Origin: Lycorma delicatula
Taxonomy: Eukaryota; Arthropoda; Insecta; Hemiptera; Fulgoridae
Assembly: GCF_047948215.1 (NCBI RefSeq)
Contig: NC_134456.1
Coordinates: forward strand, 195,932,034 to 195,996,033
DNA: 64,000 nucleotides
Reading direction: 5' to 3'
Position numbers and translations under genes: made by a program. The notes beneath the pieces were generated by a model. It searched no databases, was not told the DNA's origin, and saw nothing but the letters and a program-made list of their open reading frames with translations. Shown in pieces: positions 53,735 to 64,000 of the stretch. Each line of letters starts with the position of its first letter. Within the stretch, counting starts at the first letter, position 1.

Positions 53735-54000
53735 AGTATTATTCTCACAACCATGAGGATAACGAACAGTACGGAGGTCCGGGGAGTGGAGCCCTCTGGG
53801 TAGATGAAAATGGCGACCCAAGCAAGCTCTGCGAATGTCCAGAGCGCCGGTCCTCCTAGCAAATTTGGAATGCCGAGCGAAGAGAGTTCTCCGGCTAAGG
53901 GATAGACCTCTTGGCCTTAAGGAACTTCTATGTTGGCTCAGGGATTCCCTTGGGGTGACATGAGCTCCGAGGTCCAGGTTCTACTAAACCGGCCGGCTAA
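53735..54000 (-). repeat. GC-rich insertion, probable retroelement end
   Basis: About 265 bp of GC-rich sequence with sharp edges in AT-rich DNA. On the - strand it runs from CCGGCCGGTTTAGTAG to GTTGTGAGAATAATACTAAT and TAATTATAGT, ending in simple AAT-type repeats like a LINE 3' UTR. The - strand frame through it (LGGPALWTFAELAWVAIFI) turns into low-complexity isoleucine and has no known domain. Family not recognised. Confidence 0.45.
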
Positions 54001-55015
54001 TTCACAATAAATTAGGCTTTGAAAAATAAAATCAGCTTAAGAAACACTAAAAAAATACCATAATTCTTCTTTAAATTTGACATGATATATATATATATAT
54101 ATGTATTTTTTCTAATTTTTTATTTTTGTTTAAAATATGGGTAGGCTTACAAAAAATTCTATCCATATGAAAAAAGCGAGAAACGTGCGTCTTGATAAAT
54201 AAAAGAAAAATAATGCTAAACTTTAAAAATACTGCTACTGAGAGTGAACTAAGGCTCTTTAAAATGCAGTAATATTATTAATTTTTACTGTAATTTTTTG
54301 AACTAAATTTCTAAAATATTTGCATGAAAAAGTTATAAATATAAAAATAATATCAGGTGATGTATCATAGTACAGTAATGATCCATTATAAGTAACAACT
54401 ATAAACTAACAAAAAATAACTTCAATTTTCTTTTTAATTTTAATATTTAATTCATATATGCTTTCGTTTAAAACTCTTCTAATTAATTAATTTAGAAAAA
54501 AAAATGTTATCCATCCAGCAGATGAGTTTCGTCTGTAAAATAATAATCGAATTATTATATATATTAATCGTATATATATAAAATAGATTATTGTCAAACT
54601 TAGAACCTTCTGTTTTTTAAGTCTGTAAGGATTCATTTCTTCTTTATCATCAACTTTTGTCAGCATTTTTTACTTAATCTTTTCTTTTATTATTCTATTT
54701 TATTTATTAATAGTAAACTTTAACCTGACCAATACGATTACTTCCATTAGATTTTAATTCCATTAAATAGAAGAATTCCATTACATCTTGTAATGTAAAG
54801 ATTCATCTTTACATTAAATTTTAATTCGAATTCCATAAGTATGTTTTATATTCGCATTTGTTGATATATCTGATTAATTATTTTTAATATATTATAAGAG
54901 AGCATACAAATAAAAAAAAAATAAATCCGATAGCAAATTAAGCGTATTCCATAATGATCTGAATTTCATGATATTCTATTAATACGTAAAATTCCGTACT
55001 TTTTTGTACAAGTCA
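54001..55015. other. AT-rich, no gene seen
   Basis: AT-rich; a short (AT)n at 54085-54101. Nothing else recognised. Confidence 0.55.
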
Positions 55016-55085
55016 TGTCTGTTGGATTCCATCTTAACGATCGCTGTTAGTGATTTTAAGTTTGACCAATGACATTCAATGATCC

Positions 55086-55140
55086 ATTCGATTCATCGAA
55101 TCGAATAAACAATGAAGGGGATAGGATTAGTATAAAAGGA
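55086..55140 (+). promoter_or_regulatory. Candidate core promoter with upstream palindrome
   Basis: TATAAAAGGA at 55131-55140 is a strong TATA box match. Twenty-five bases upstream is a perfect 9-bp palindrome ATTCGATTC-ATC-GAATCGAAT (55086-55106). Downstream, 55141-55330 is GC-richer (GGCTTGGGCGGGCACGCC at about 55198) and could be a 5' untranslated region. No ORF follows, so it may be a host first exon or a solo LTR-like promoter. Confidence 0.35.
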
Positions 55141-56353
55141 ATCGCAGTAAATGTAGTCAAGAGTCGATTGTTGGTTGGGTGAAAGAGCTCACACGGTAGG
55201 CTTGGGCGGGCACGCCTGGATTGTATGTATATCTGCTTAACCGCTCCGACTCGGACTCGTTACTACTTTTTGACGTGAAATAGTGGAACTCACCGTCTTA
55301 TCAGGATTAAGTCCGCTCAGTTATATATTATTTAGTCTGCAGTGACATGTTTTCATTTTATCTCTGATTGAACTGGTAATAGATTGTCTCCGTTTTATTC
55401 TGGTTTTTATAAGGGTCCGGAGCTCGGAACGCCTGTCACCTTTGCGGTTATCTAGTTCTTCATCTGCTCTGTTATTCTCCATACTGGGTTTCTTTACAAG
55501 GTGTGATAGGTTTTCGAAATCTTGGATGTTTGCCTATCACGACATGACGACAGTAGCTTGAAAGTAGGTGCAGATTTAAACTGTTTACTACTTATTCTTT
55601 CTCGATATTTTGTAGTCCCGACTTACTAAATCATATTAGTTCTGATTTAACTTCCTGGTTTCTTATTTCACTATTGCTTAAAAATAATAAAATTTTCAGT
55701 AAATTATGATTTCAGTAATTAACGAACTTCTAAAAATGTCTGTTTCTTATATAAAATGAATCTTTCATTATAAAGAAATAACAGTAGTACGGAGATACGA
55801 GCTATTACATGTAAGGTTTGTTATCACCTTTCAATTAAACCATTTAACAGCGATACTCTAAAACAGTGTGTTAATAATTAATTAACTTTGTCTTTTAAAG
55901 TACCATCAAACATCTTTTCTGTTTCGAAAAAACCTGTTTTTTTATTGACAGATATTCTCCCAGCGAGAAGTTGCTAAATAAATCACTGATTAGTTTATTT
56001 CGGCAAACTTAATAAAAGTCAGAAATAAGAGATTTTTAAATATACAAATTTAATTTAAAATGAATTTATGTTAGGTAAATAAAAAATGTATTAAATTATA
56101 TCTTAAAAGATTAAATTTATAGGCTGCACTATACAATTATCGTTTCTGGTTTTTAATGTAGAAAAATATACATATAATACCGTAAACGTAAAATTAACCT
56201 GATATGTCATTATCTCTTAAATAAAAAACGAGGTTCCATGTTAAGCTTATTAAAAAGTTAGGAATAGATTCCAGTTCTCTTCAGTACTGAGCTGAATATA
56301 TTATTGCACATGATATCCCAAACCTAATTAGATTAATGTCCGCTTTATTCACC
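55141..56353. other. GC-richer leader then AT-rich DNA
   Basis: 55141-55560 has mixed composition (possible transcribed leader); 55560-56353 is AT-rich. No ORF or repeat recognised. Confidence 0.4.
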
Positions 56354-56367
56354 AAAAGTATAGTGAA
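56354..56367. repeat. Target-site duplication, left copy (SINE)
   Basis: AAAAGTATAGTGAA, identical to 56532-56545 on the other side of the SINE. Confidence 0.88.
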
Positions 56368-56531
56368 CATGCCGGCCTCCGTGACGCGAGTGGTAGCTTC
56401 TCGGCCTTTCATCCGGAGGTCCCGGGTTCGAATCCCGGTCAGCCATGGCATTTTCACGCTCGCTACAAATCATTCATCTCACCCTCTGAAGCAATACCCA
56501 GCGATAGTCCCGGAGGTTAAAGAAAGAAAAA
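56368..56531 (+). mobile_element. tRNA-derived SINE with poly(A) end
   Basis: About 164 bp. The head has an A box (GTGACGCGAGTGGTAGC at 56381-56397) and a perfect B box (GGGTTCGAATCCC at 56424-56436), which form an RNA polymerase III promoter. The body TGGCATTTTCACGCTCGCTACAAA resembles the SINE at 5250-5410. It ends in an A-rich run (AAAGAAAGAAAAA) and is bounded by a 14-bp target-site duplication. SINEs of this type are mobilised by LINE enzymes acting in trans. The open frame overlapping it is an artefact. Confidence 0.92.
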
Positions 56532-56545
56532 AAAAGTATAGTGAA
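56532..56545. repeat. Target-site duplication, right copy (SINE)
   Basis: AAAAGTATAGTGAA directly after the SINE A-rich tail. Confidence 0.88.
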
Positions 56546-57706
56546 ATCAGCACTATCAGTGATAATATTATATTGGGATTTGAGTTTATAATCCGTATCC
56601 GTTAGTAATTCTAATTTTAATACCGATTGTACCTCAGAAGCTTTTTATCCGTTACATTCATTTGAACTATTGGGTCAAATATACAAAGGTATAAAAGAAT
56701 TTCTGATAAAAAGAATGCATAGCTCTACTTCATAGGTAATAATAAAACTTTTGTTTGTTATATGTTTGACAGAAAGTTCTCAATGAATCTATTTTTCAAC
56801 AAATCCTCTGAAAAATTTACATATTCATTAATTAATATTATACTGTATTGGTAACATCTACGTAATATTTAAAAATCTTTTTTTTCTTGAATTTATACAT
56901 AAATATTCGTCGTTTTTATATATAGTATTACATAAGTATCACTCTTTTTCTTTCACTTTCGCCACAATGTAACGGATTATATTTATTAATTTAAGACATT
57001 TTTGAAAATAAAAATTTTTCTAAGTTTACTAATAAAAAAAAAAATATAAAAAAATTTACAATTAGTTTACATGTAAAATTTAAAGTAAAATTTCAATTTT
57101 ACAAATTTTTACGTTACAGTACAAATTTTAAGCTCCCGCATATTTTGAATAAAAATAGATAAATTTATTCTGATCCTAGCAACTACTATATATTTATTCC
57201 AATTTTTGTCTAATTTTATTGTACAACTAACAGGGATTAAAGTTAATAGAAAGTAACTCTTGCCAAACTTCTCTAGTTAATTGTTCTATAATCTAAGGTT
57301 TATAATAGTTAATATGGAGAACAGGATTTATTACGTGCTGTTTTAATAATTGCAAACACCACATTAATCTTCTTACAGCTGTTTCTTATCTATTAAGCTT
57401 TCATCACTTCTAGTATATTCTGAATTTTTTGTCCGACCGACGATGAATTTTGTTTTTGCGGCTTAGTTTATTGAAAGCACTTATTATAAAGCAACAATGC
57501 TAATGTCTTTGTTTCATTCTTCTAAGCTGAATACCGAAGAAAAATTTTTCACCTTAAACCACTTTACAGAAATATACCACACTGATTGAAAATGTGATTT
57601 CTTTAGATAAAAATTGTTTAAATCTATCTTTATTGAGCAGGCACCAAGATTCGTACGTTTGAATTATGTTCCAGCACCTCCTCACCGGCTGTGAGTTTCC
57701 TAACAT
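56546..57706. other. AT-rich, no gene seen
   Basis: AT-rich, nothing recognisable. Confidence 0.55.
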
Positions 57707-57770
57707 ATTCTACAAACGGAGGAGACGTTTGTAGAATATTTTCTACAAACGTCTCCTCCGTTTGTAGAAT
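57707..57770. repeat. Perfect palindrome, 30-bp arms
   Basis: Left arm 57707-57736 and right arm 57741-57770 are exact reverse complements with a 4-base spacer (TATT). Each arm itself begins and ends with an inverted repeat (TTCTACAAACG and CGTTTGTAGAA), so the whole is a palindrome of palindromes able to form a long hairpin or cruciform. No terminal duplication or ORF was found. Confidence 0.95.
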
Positions 57771-60700
57771 TACATTAGTTTTATTTTATTATTTACTGTT
57801 TCCTTTTGTCCGTTATCCCAGTAAGGACGAATTATACATATTTATGAATGTTTATTTGTTATTATGTACGCTTTGCCTAGTTTATTAATATAGGCTAGAT
57901 GTCTGCGAATGTTTTGTAATTCTAAATTTAATTTAAGCTCATTCATTTCTAAGAGAATGCAGTTATAATGAGAAAAACGATATGAAAAGGAAGGCAATTA
58001 TCACTTAAACAAAGAATACCACTCTTTCTGACATGAATTTTATCATTCTTTCTGGTCAGAGCGATACCGAAAAGTAAGTAATCGATAAGATTGCAAGGCT
58101 TGCCCCGACTAAACATCTATAGGTTTAAAATAAAATTGTTTCTCTGTTCAGCTACTTTTAAGCACTGATACCACGTATGAATAGCCTATCAGATTTTCAC
58201 AAAACCAGTTGAATGAATTACTTTAAGAGTCATCAGTTATATGACTAGTTTGATATTTATTCTCCATTTTTTTCTGTTCTACGCTAATATTTTTACATAA
58301 ACATAGTATACGATACATCCCCAATTTTTTATTTAAAATTTGTCTTTCATCTCAAATAATTTTTCATTTCTAAGTTTTCTTCATGTAAAGTACTTTGTCT
58401 TCAAATCAAAGTAGTTGATATTTACGATTTTATCTCTTTTACGTCTGCCATACATTTCTCTCGTCCCTTCTCCTGTCTTAAAACCTCTTCATTTCGTATT
58501 TTTTCAGTTCATCTAATTCAATATGCTACTCTAACATCATATTCCAAAGGTATTTTTATTTTTCTACTTTTTCTATAACTAAATGTTATAATTTAAATTT
58601 TTTTATTATGTTACTATGATCTCGGTTACAACTTTGGCTAGTTTTACCAAAAGGGTTTTAGAAGATGCATCCTCTTTTCCAGGTGACGGTTGACGTTGAG
58701 TTTACTGATAGTAACAGTGACTGAATAAATATATATATATAAATTAATCATTTTTATTGAAATATTCTTTAATTTGATAGTTTCAAACACCTACCGCATT
58801 AATTCATCTTCTGATAAATGCGAATATAGGCTATATTTATAAAATAAATTTATTGTATCCATAATTTACATACATATACACGTTGACAGAAATATATTAA
58901 GCCGTATCATTAGTTTGAACATAAAATTAACATTTGCGATTGTGATAAAATGATAACAATGCAATAGCAGCACTTACCATGTAGTCAGTATGAGTGTAGA
59001 GATAGAATAATTTAAATGTTAGTTAGATCAGCTATATACATAACTGACTGTAAGCGTTATATGCAGTAATCATTGTTAGAATTATGGGTTTGAAACATTT
59101 ATTGCGTCAAGTAGAGAATGTCCATTTGATCACTGCGATAATTTCTCACATTATCGTTCGATTATCTTGTGTAACGATCATACGGTACAACTGACTAACT
59201 ATTATTATTGCGACTCAGAACAACGTTCAATGTTCATACAATACACGTTTATTGCTTCGAGGCAAATCAAGTACAGTTTATGTACATTAAGTAGAGTTAT
59301 TTCAATAAATTTATTGTTGTGTACACCTCATTCCCTATTTGTTTATATTGTTATGTAATATAACATCTATATTATATATAAAATTTATTTATATATTTAA
59401 CATAATTCTATTGTTAAAGTAAAACAATATCTATTGTTTTGCTTAATTATATTTTTAATGAAAAAAATGCGTATTTAATATACCTGGAATCAATGAAACC
59501 ATACATAATAACAAATTTTACAAACACTAACGGTCTGTATCAACAGAAATTTATTTCTCTTGGTTACTACTGCAACTATTTCTATATTCGTAGTTTATAT
59601 AAAAGTTATCCAATTTATGTTATTAAATGAATTGCCTATGTAAGCGTTATAGCTAAAACAATTTAGTCCGGTCTAGTCCCTTATTGAATTGAAATTTGTT
59701 GTCCTAAGGGATAATTTTATTAATTAAAATTGATTGTAACAACAATCATTAATATTTAATATTGAACTACAATGGACAACGACACTACTTTATCTTGCAT
59801 ATTTAATGGAAAAGTCTTATTATATGTTTCACTAATTTAAATTTATATTTTTCCAAAAAACATCAATTTTTAAATCAACTTGTTAACATTTTTCTTCGTA
59901 TAAGTTTTTTCAAACTAGATAAACTACAGCCGGATAAAATTAAAAAATACTTTATGTAAGATGCGCAAACAAACATGTGATCTGAATGAATTTTAGGCAC
60001 TTGGGGAAGAGCACAAGTTCCTTTTTATAATCTTTTTGTTCAACAAAATGAAATTAAATTAATGATGGCTTTAGTTTCAAAGGTTTTTGTCGTTTTAAAA
60101 AATAAGGTAACTTGGTTTTTTATTATTATTACTGTTACTAAACAAAACTGAACTAAACATTTTTAAACACTGCTTAATTCAGGTTTAGATATAATATTAT
60201 TTATTTAAATAAATTTATGGCTGTTTGATTCGTATTATTTTTTCATAAAAAATTCAATATATTATTAATATTATTATATGTAATTAGATCTTGTTTTTTA
60301 ATAAAGTATTAAAAATAAACGCTTAATAAAGTTACAAAATAAATGGTTTATTTTCTTACACTTTGGATTATAAACAAAATGTTGTTTATAGAGCAGTAGA
60401 TTTTTTATCAATTTAATACATAAAACGATCACAGCTAGTAATCGTACATCTCAATCATTGCCTAATGTTTGCTGGACTAACCTTGGTCGTATCAGAAATG
60501 GATTCCGCATTAAATTAATGACTTTGTACAAAAAAAAAAATTATCTAAGATAACCTTTGTTATTTTTTAGGTATGTTTATTTGTAAACATATATTACAAC
60601 GGCTCTTCTTTTCGGTCAACTATTTTCGTTTAGCTGGAAATATAGGTAGACATTTTCATGATTTCAACATCTTCTTTCTAAAAAAATTTTAGCTCCCGAA

Positions 60701-61054
60701 TTACTTATTCAATCATCAGTAATAAATACCTAAAAATCTGATTTATTATTTGCAATGATCAGTATTTTAAGTTATAACTTTGGAACCCTACAATATCCGT
60801 ACTAGGCTTTTTGTATATATTAAACTATAGTAAAGTAAAACTTGGGGTAATTCTGAAAGTTTATCTGATCCCAACTCGTGGTTTAATTACTTATGTCATA
60901 TTTTCCTTATTATCGAAGTACTGTTCATACGTATACGTAACGTGTATGTAACACGAAACTATGAAACTGTTCATAGTTCAAAAAATACGCTGTTCACTTC
61001 AAAACTTCTTTGTGTTCATAATCATTTCACATTAATTACCTCTTCATTTCATTT
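57771..61054. other. Long AT-rich stretch, no gene seen
   Basis: AT-rich DNA. The parts at 58620-58700 and 59100-59250 are slightly less AT-rich, but no feature could be named. Confidence 0.5.
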
Positions 61055-61850
61055 CGTTCTTTACGGACTCCCGACCTATGGGTTTGTGGTGATATCGAGA
61101 AGGCTGAGCTGTTTACTAGACATCTTGGCATGGTGATCCGGATGTTATTTATGCTGCCGTTTTCCACTATATTATACATATGAAACTTGTTTAATGGGAT
61201 TTTTCGAATGGGAAGTTTCTAAGGACAACGATCCTAAAGCCAGGTAAACCCTCTTAGGAGGTTTCTTCTTACAGGCCGATTAGCCTCCTGCTGATTTTAT
61301 CTAAAATCTTTAAGGGATTTTCATCGAAGGTTTTGGCCTATTTTGGAGTGTGAATATGTAATACCTTACCATTTATTTGGTTATAGAAGCCACTCAACTA
61401 TAGAGCAAACATATAGAAAATATAATATTATTATCGGGTGTCTCGAGAGAAAGAGGTACTGCTCCGCGGCGTTTTTAGATGTACAACAGGCCTTTGACAA
61501 GGTTTGGTTACCAGGTCTGCACTTCAAATTAAAATCTTGTCTTCGTCAACATTATTATTTGATTCTGCAAAGTTACTTAGATGGTCGCTTCTTGCAGGTT
61601 AGATATAATCAAGATTTATTTAACTACTTTGAAAATGCCTCGGAAGTGCCGCAGGGCTCGGTATTGGGACTTTTATTCCTAGTGTACACTACTGACTTTC
61701 CTTGTACAGAATCTGTTGCAATTGCATCAAATGAGTATGATACAGCGATCTTAGAAGTTGACGATGACCGGATTGTAGCCTCGGAGAAGCTTCATTCGGC
61801 GTTGGATGCATCCAGTACTTGGCTGCACAAGTAAAAGATTAAAGTAATAT
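61055..61850 (+). pseudogene. Jockey-clade LINE reverse transcriptase fragment
   Basis: Starts near 61060 with DLWVCGDIEKAELFTRHLG. After frame changes come GDPDVIYAAVFHY and PLRRFLLTG-type remnants of the YRPISLL block. The open part at 61343-61834 has HSTIEQTYR, RYCSAAFLDVQQAFDKVW (RT block with the first catalytic Asp region), SYLDGRFLQVRYNQD, VPQGSVLG and then ASNEYDTAIL where FADDTAIL is expected, so the catalytic FADD is lost. It ends near WLHK-stop-KIKV at 61850, so the C-terminus seen in the other two Jockey relics is absent. Truncated at both ends; inactive. Confidence 0.88.
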
Positions 61851-62689
61851 ATTTAACATATTATTTACCTATGGTTTATTCAGGAGAAATTAATTGCAAA
61901 TTTTGGTTCTACAGCAAAAATAAATTAATTACTTCATCTTCATAGTTAAAATAAACATGTAACTGCAAGCTTGAGGTCGTAAATAGCTTAAATAAATATA
62001 TTTTCGGCTCTTTGTCGCTTATATTTTACTGTTACAATACGGATTGAGTGGTTATCAATTTTTCTGGCTACAATTTTCCTTTCAGAAATTACTCGGTAAG
62101 AAAATGTATATCTTATATCTCAGTTATAATTAGATATAAAGTCATGCAGCTCTGTGCTTTCACTCTGCTTCTCGATTACTGATGATTTTCATTCGTCATT
62201 ACCTTAGAATGCTATGACCATAGGAATTGACTTCCTGTGTATTTGGAAAGTAAAACGAGATTCTTGCCTCTAAGTAGAGATTAAAATTTAATTTACAAAA
62301 GACCCTGTCCTAATGTTTTTTCTGTACTACTGTTGTAGTGAAAACTGTGAAGTATAAATATTAGGAATATTTATCAGTTATTTAACATTACTTCTCTACA
62401 GTTAGTAACATTATTATTTGATATACATATTTTTCTGAGTTTATGGTCTTAATGCAATAAATTAAACAGCAATCTCAAAAAAAAGTTATTTTGTTTTTGA
62501 AAGCGTAGAAACGTAACCAAAAATCTAATTAAACAAATGAATGGAAGAATACCAATCGATTGATTTTAATTTTTTGTAACTGTTCCTCTCTTTCTTTTCT
62601 TATTTTTCTCTGTTCTTACACCTGAATATGTGTTTGCTTTCTTTTATTCATTTTATGTGTATAATATGCGGGTTGTGCGCTCGTGCGTG
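61851..62689. other. AT-rich, no gene seen
   Basis: AT-rich; nothing recognisable. Confidence 0.55.
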
Positions 62690-62985
62690 TGAACAGCACG
62701 TGAGAAGTGCTGTAAGGTAGAAACTGGAGGGAGGTTCTTTATACACACATTATTCTAGAGATGTCGATTGCAATAGAAGTGTGCACCGGGACATCTCTGT
62801 CCAGTCATGATGCTGAGGAGCGTGGGCCGCTGTTAATTAGGCCAGATTTATATGATGTGGCCCTAGAAGGATCGAATGCCGTGGAGAGGATGGGATACGT
62901 GTGAATGTTGCCAGATCTTGATTCATTGATAACGAGCAGCAGCAGCAGCCAGCCGCAGCTACATAAACTGACCCAACAATTCTGG
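62690..62985. other. GC-richer island
   Basis: Near-balanced composition between AT-rich flanks, with an (AGC)n stretch (GCAGCAGCAGCAGCC) at about 62936-62950. A 47-codon frame from 62761 is open but has no recognised features. Could be a conserved non-coding element or untranslated exon. Confidence 0.3.
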
Positions 62986-64000
62986 TTCACCAAACAAATG
63001 CAAATTACTATCAGACTAATGTATTATTTTTCTTTTTGCTTAACTTTCTCATTAAAATAAGTAAATTTTTATTTTATTTGTTAAACAACATACTAGGCTA
63101 CAATTTATATCTTGTATTTTTATCCTGTTCATTACGATCTTTATTAATGTTAAAGTTTTATTGTTATTGCGTTATTTTATTTGTCGATTTAAATTATTTA
63201 AATTAAATTATATTTTACACGCAAACAACTTAATATATGTGCTTGAATGCTTCGATTTCTTTTATTTTTGTTGATCACTATTTTCAAACTTTTGATATGA
63301 TCTAAGCAGGATTAACATTAATTGAATCCGACTACGTATCAGTAAACCTTTTAGTTTATTTTATAACTTAAAATATTGATATTTAATTTTTATAATAGAT
63401 ATTAAGGGGTTTTTCCTGATGCAAAACTTAATTTTAATTATGGTTTTTCTGTATTTTGATTCAAATCGACGAATCCGCACAACAATATTGATTGTTTGGT
63501 GCGGAACAATATGCGTTTGTTGTACGTGTCAGCAAGCAGTTAAAGGCCCTTGTATACGAATGAATTTCTTAGTAACTAGTGTAGCGTGTGCGTTTGGTTA
63601 AACTGTAAAAATTTATGATTATTAAATCTTCAATTAGTAAATATTTATTTTACAATATATTATTAAAATAAGGAGGGTTCTGATGAATCTTGAACAGTGT
63701 TGCCGTAATATCACATGCGTTTCTTTCGTACTGCGACTATATTAAAATGTGATAAATAATAAATTTTGTATTGGAAGTTTAAAAAAAAAAAATCTTCTAA
63801 AATATTTTTTGCAGGAAGAAGCCATGTACTTAGTTGCTGCTATTCTAGAGAAAAAATTTTTAACAAGCTGAAATAAAAGATTAATATGTATCATAGTGTT
63901 AATAAAAGATTGATATTGATAGATGTAATGAGACATGAAAAGAGTTACCATGCAGCACGGTCTGTCGATTTATTCATGAAACCTTATACATAATTAATTT
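62986..64000. other. AT-rich, no gene seen
   Basis: AT-rich to the window end. A region at 63460-63600 is slightly less AT-rich, without a supportable gene. Confidence 0.55.

Noticed and set aside
53671..53862. 63-codon - strand frame with hydrophobic segment
   Set aside because: Spans a GC-rich repeat edge and an AAT simple repeat; hydrophobicity comes from the simple repeat.
62761..62904. 47-codon + strand frame in a GC-richer island
   Set aside because: Too short, and no recognised features or conserved context.

Overview
The window reads as non-coding DNA from an insect-like genome. It is strongly AT-rich, full of long A/T runs and microsatellites, and carries several non-LTR retrotransposon, tRNA-derived SINE and DNA-transposon remnants. 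No host protein-coding exon, rRNA, functional tRNA, operon or CRISPR array could be supported. A hemipteran-type insect is my best guess from the element mix (an RTE-clade LINE, Jockey-clade LINEs and an IS630/Tc1-like DDE relic), but that is inference and nothing here identifies a species.

Layout. 0.5-5.05 kb: a 5'-truncated Jockey-type LINE on the + strand, split by a full-length RTE-clade LINE on the - strand (856-4130). The insert is bounded by a 12-bp target-site duplication, and the Jockey reading frame continues exactly when one duplication copy is removed. 6.09-8.80 kb: the same arrangement again with both elements on the - strand. Here a 5'-truncated RTE copy (6309-8191) lies inside another Jockey element, with an 8-bp duplication carrying one mismatch. 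5.25-5.41 kb: a tRNA-derived SINE. 9-19 kb: mostly unique AT-rich DNA with a few GC-richer islands, including a 1.3-kb cluster of GATA motifs (15.86-17.14 kb) and two candidate 5' exons ending in consensus splice donors (near 12.18 and 17.34 kb). 19.8-20.35 kb: a short decayed RTE 3' fragment with a 12-bp duplication. 22.4-26 kb: a dead IS630/Tc1-type DDE transposase between two roughly 300-bp direct repeats. 32.5-34.3 kb: a 1.15-kb inverted-repeat-bounded element between two roughly 290-bp direct repeats. 36.8-37.4 kb: a GC-rich poly(A)-ended repeat with a partial second copy. 43.7-48.1 kb: a pile-up of dispersed repeats, a rearranged RTE copy and a second copy of the inverted-repeat element. 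51.9-54 kb: a long (AC)n tract, AT-rich repeat modules and a GC-rich insertion. 55.0-55.4 kb: a candidate TATA promoter with a palindrome. 56.37-56.53 kb: a SINE with clear duplications. 57.71-57.77 kb: a perfect 30-bp-arm palindrome. 61.06-61.85 kb: a third Jockey relic.

How it fits together. The Jockey copies are older and broken. The RTE family is younger: the two large RTE copies are very similar in protein (about two dozen differences over roughly 620 residues by eye), one is full length with a single in-frame stop, and both landed in Jockey sequence. The smaller repeats look like passive relics. The gene-free background, GC-richer islands and splice-donor-like sites would suit a large intron or intergenic region of a regulated gene, but the sequence alone does not prove it. 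I found no convincing new biological system. The strongest structural observations are the two nested insertions, the rearranged RTE copy, the inverted-repeat family and the perfect palindrome.
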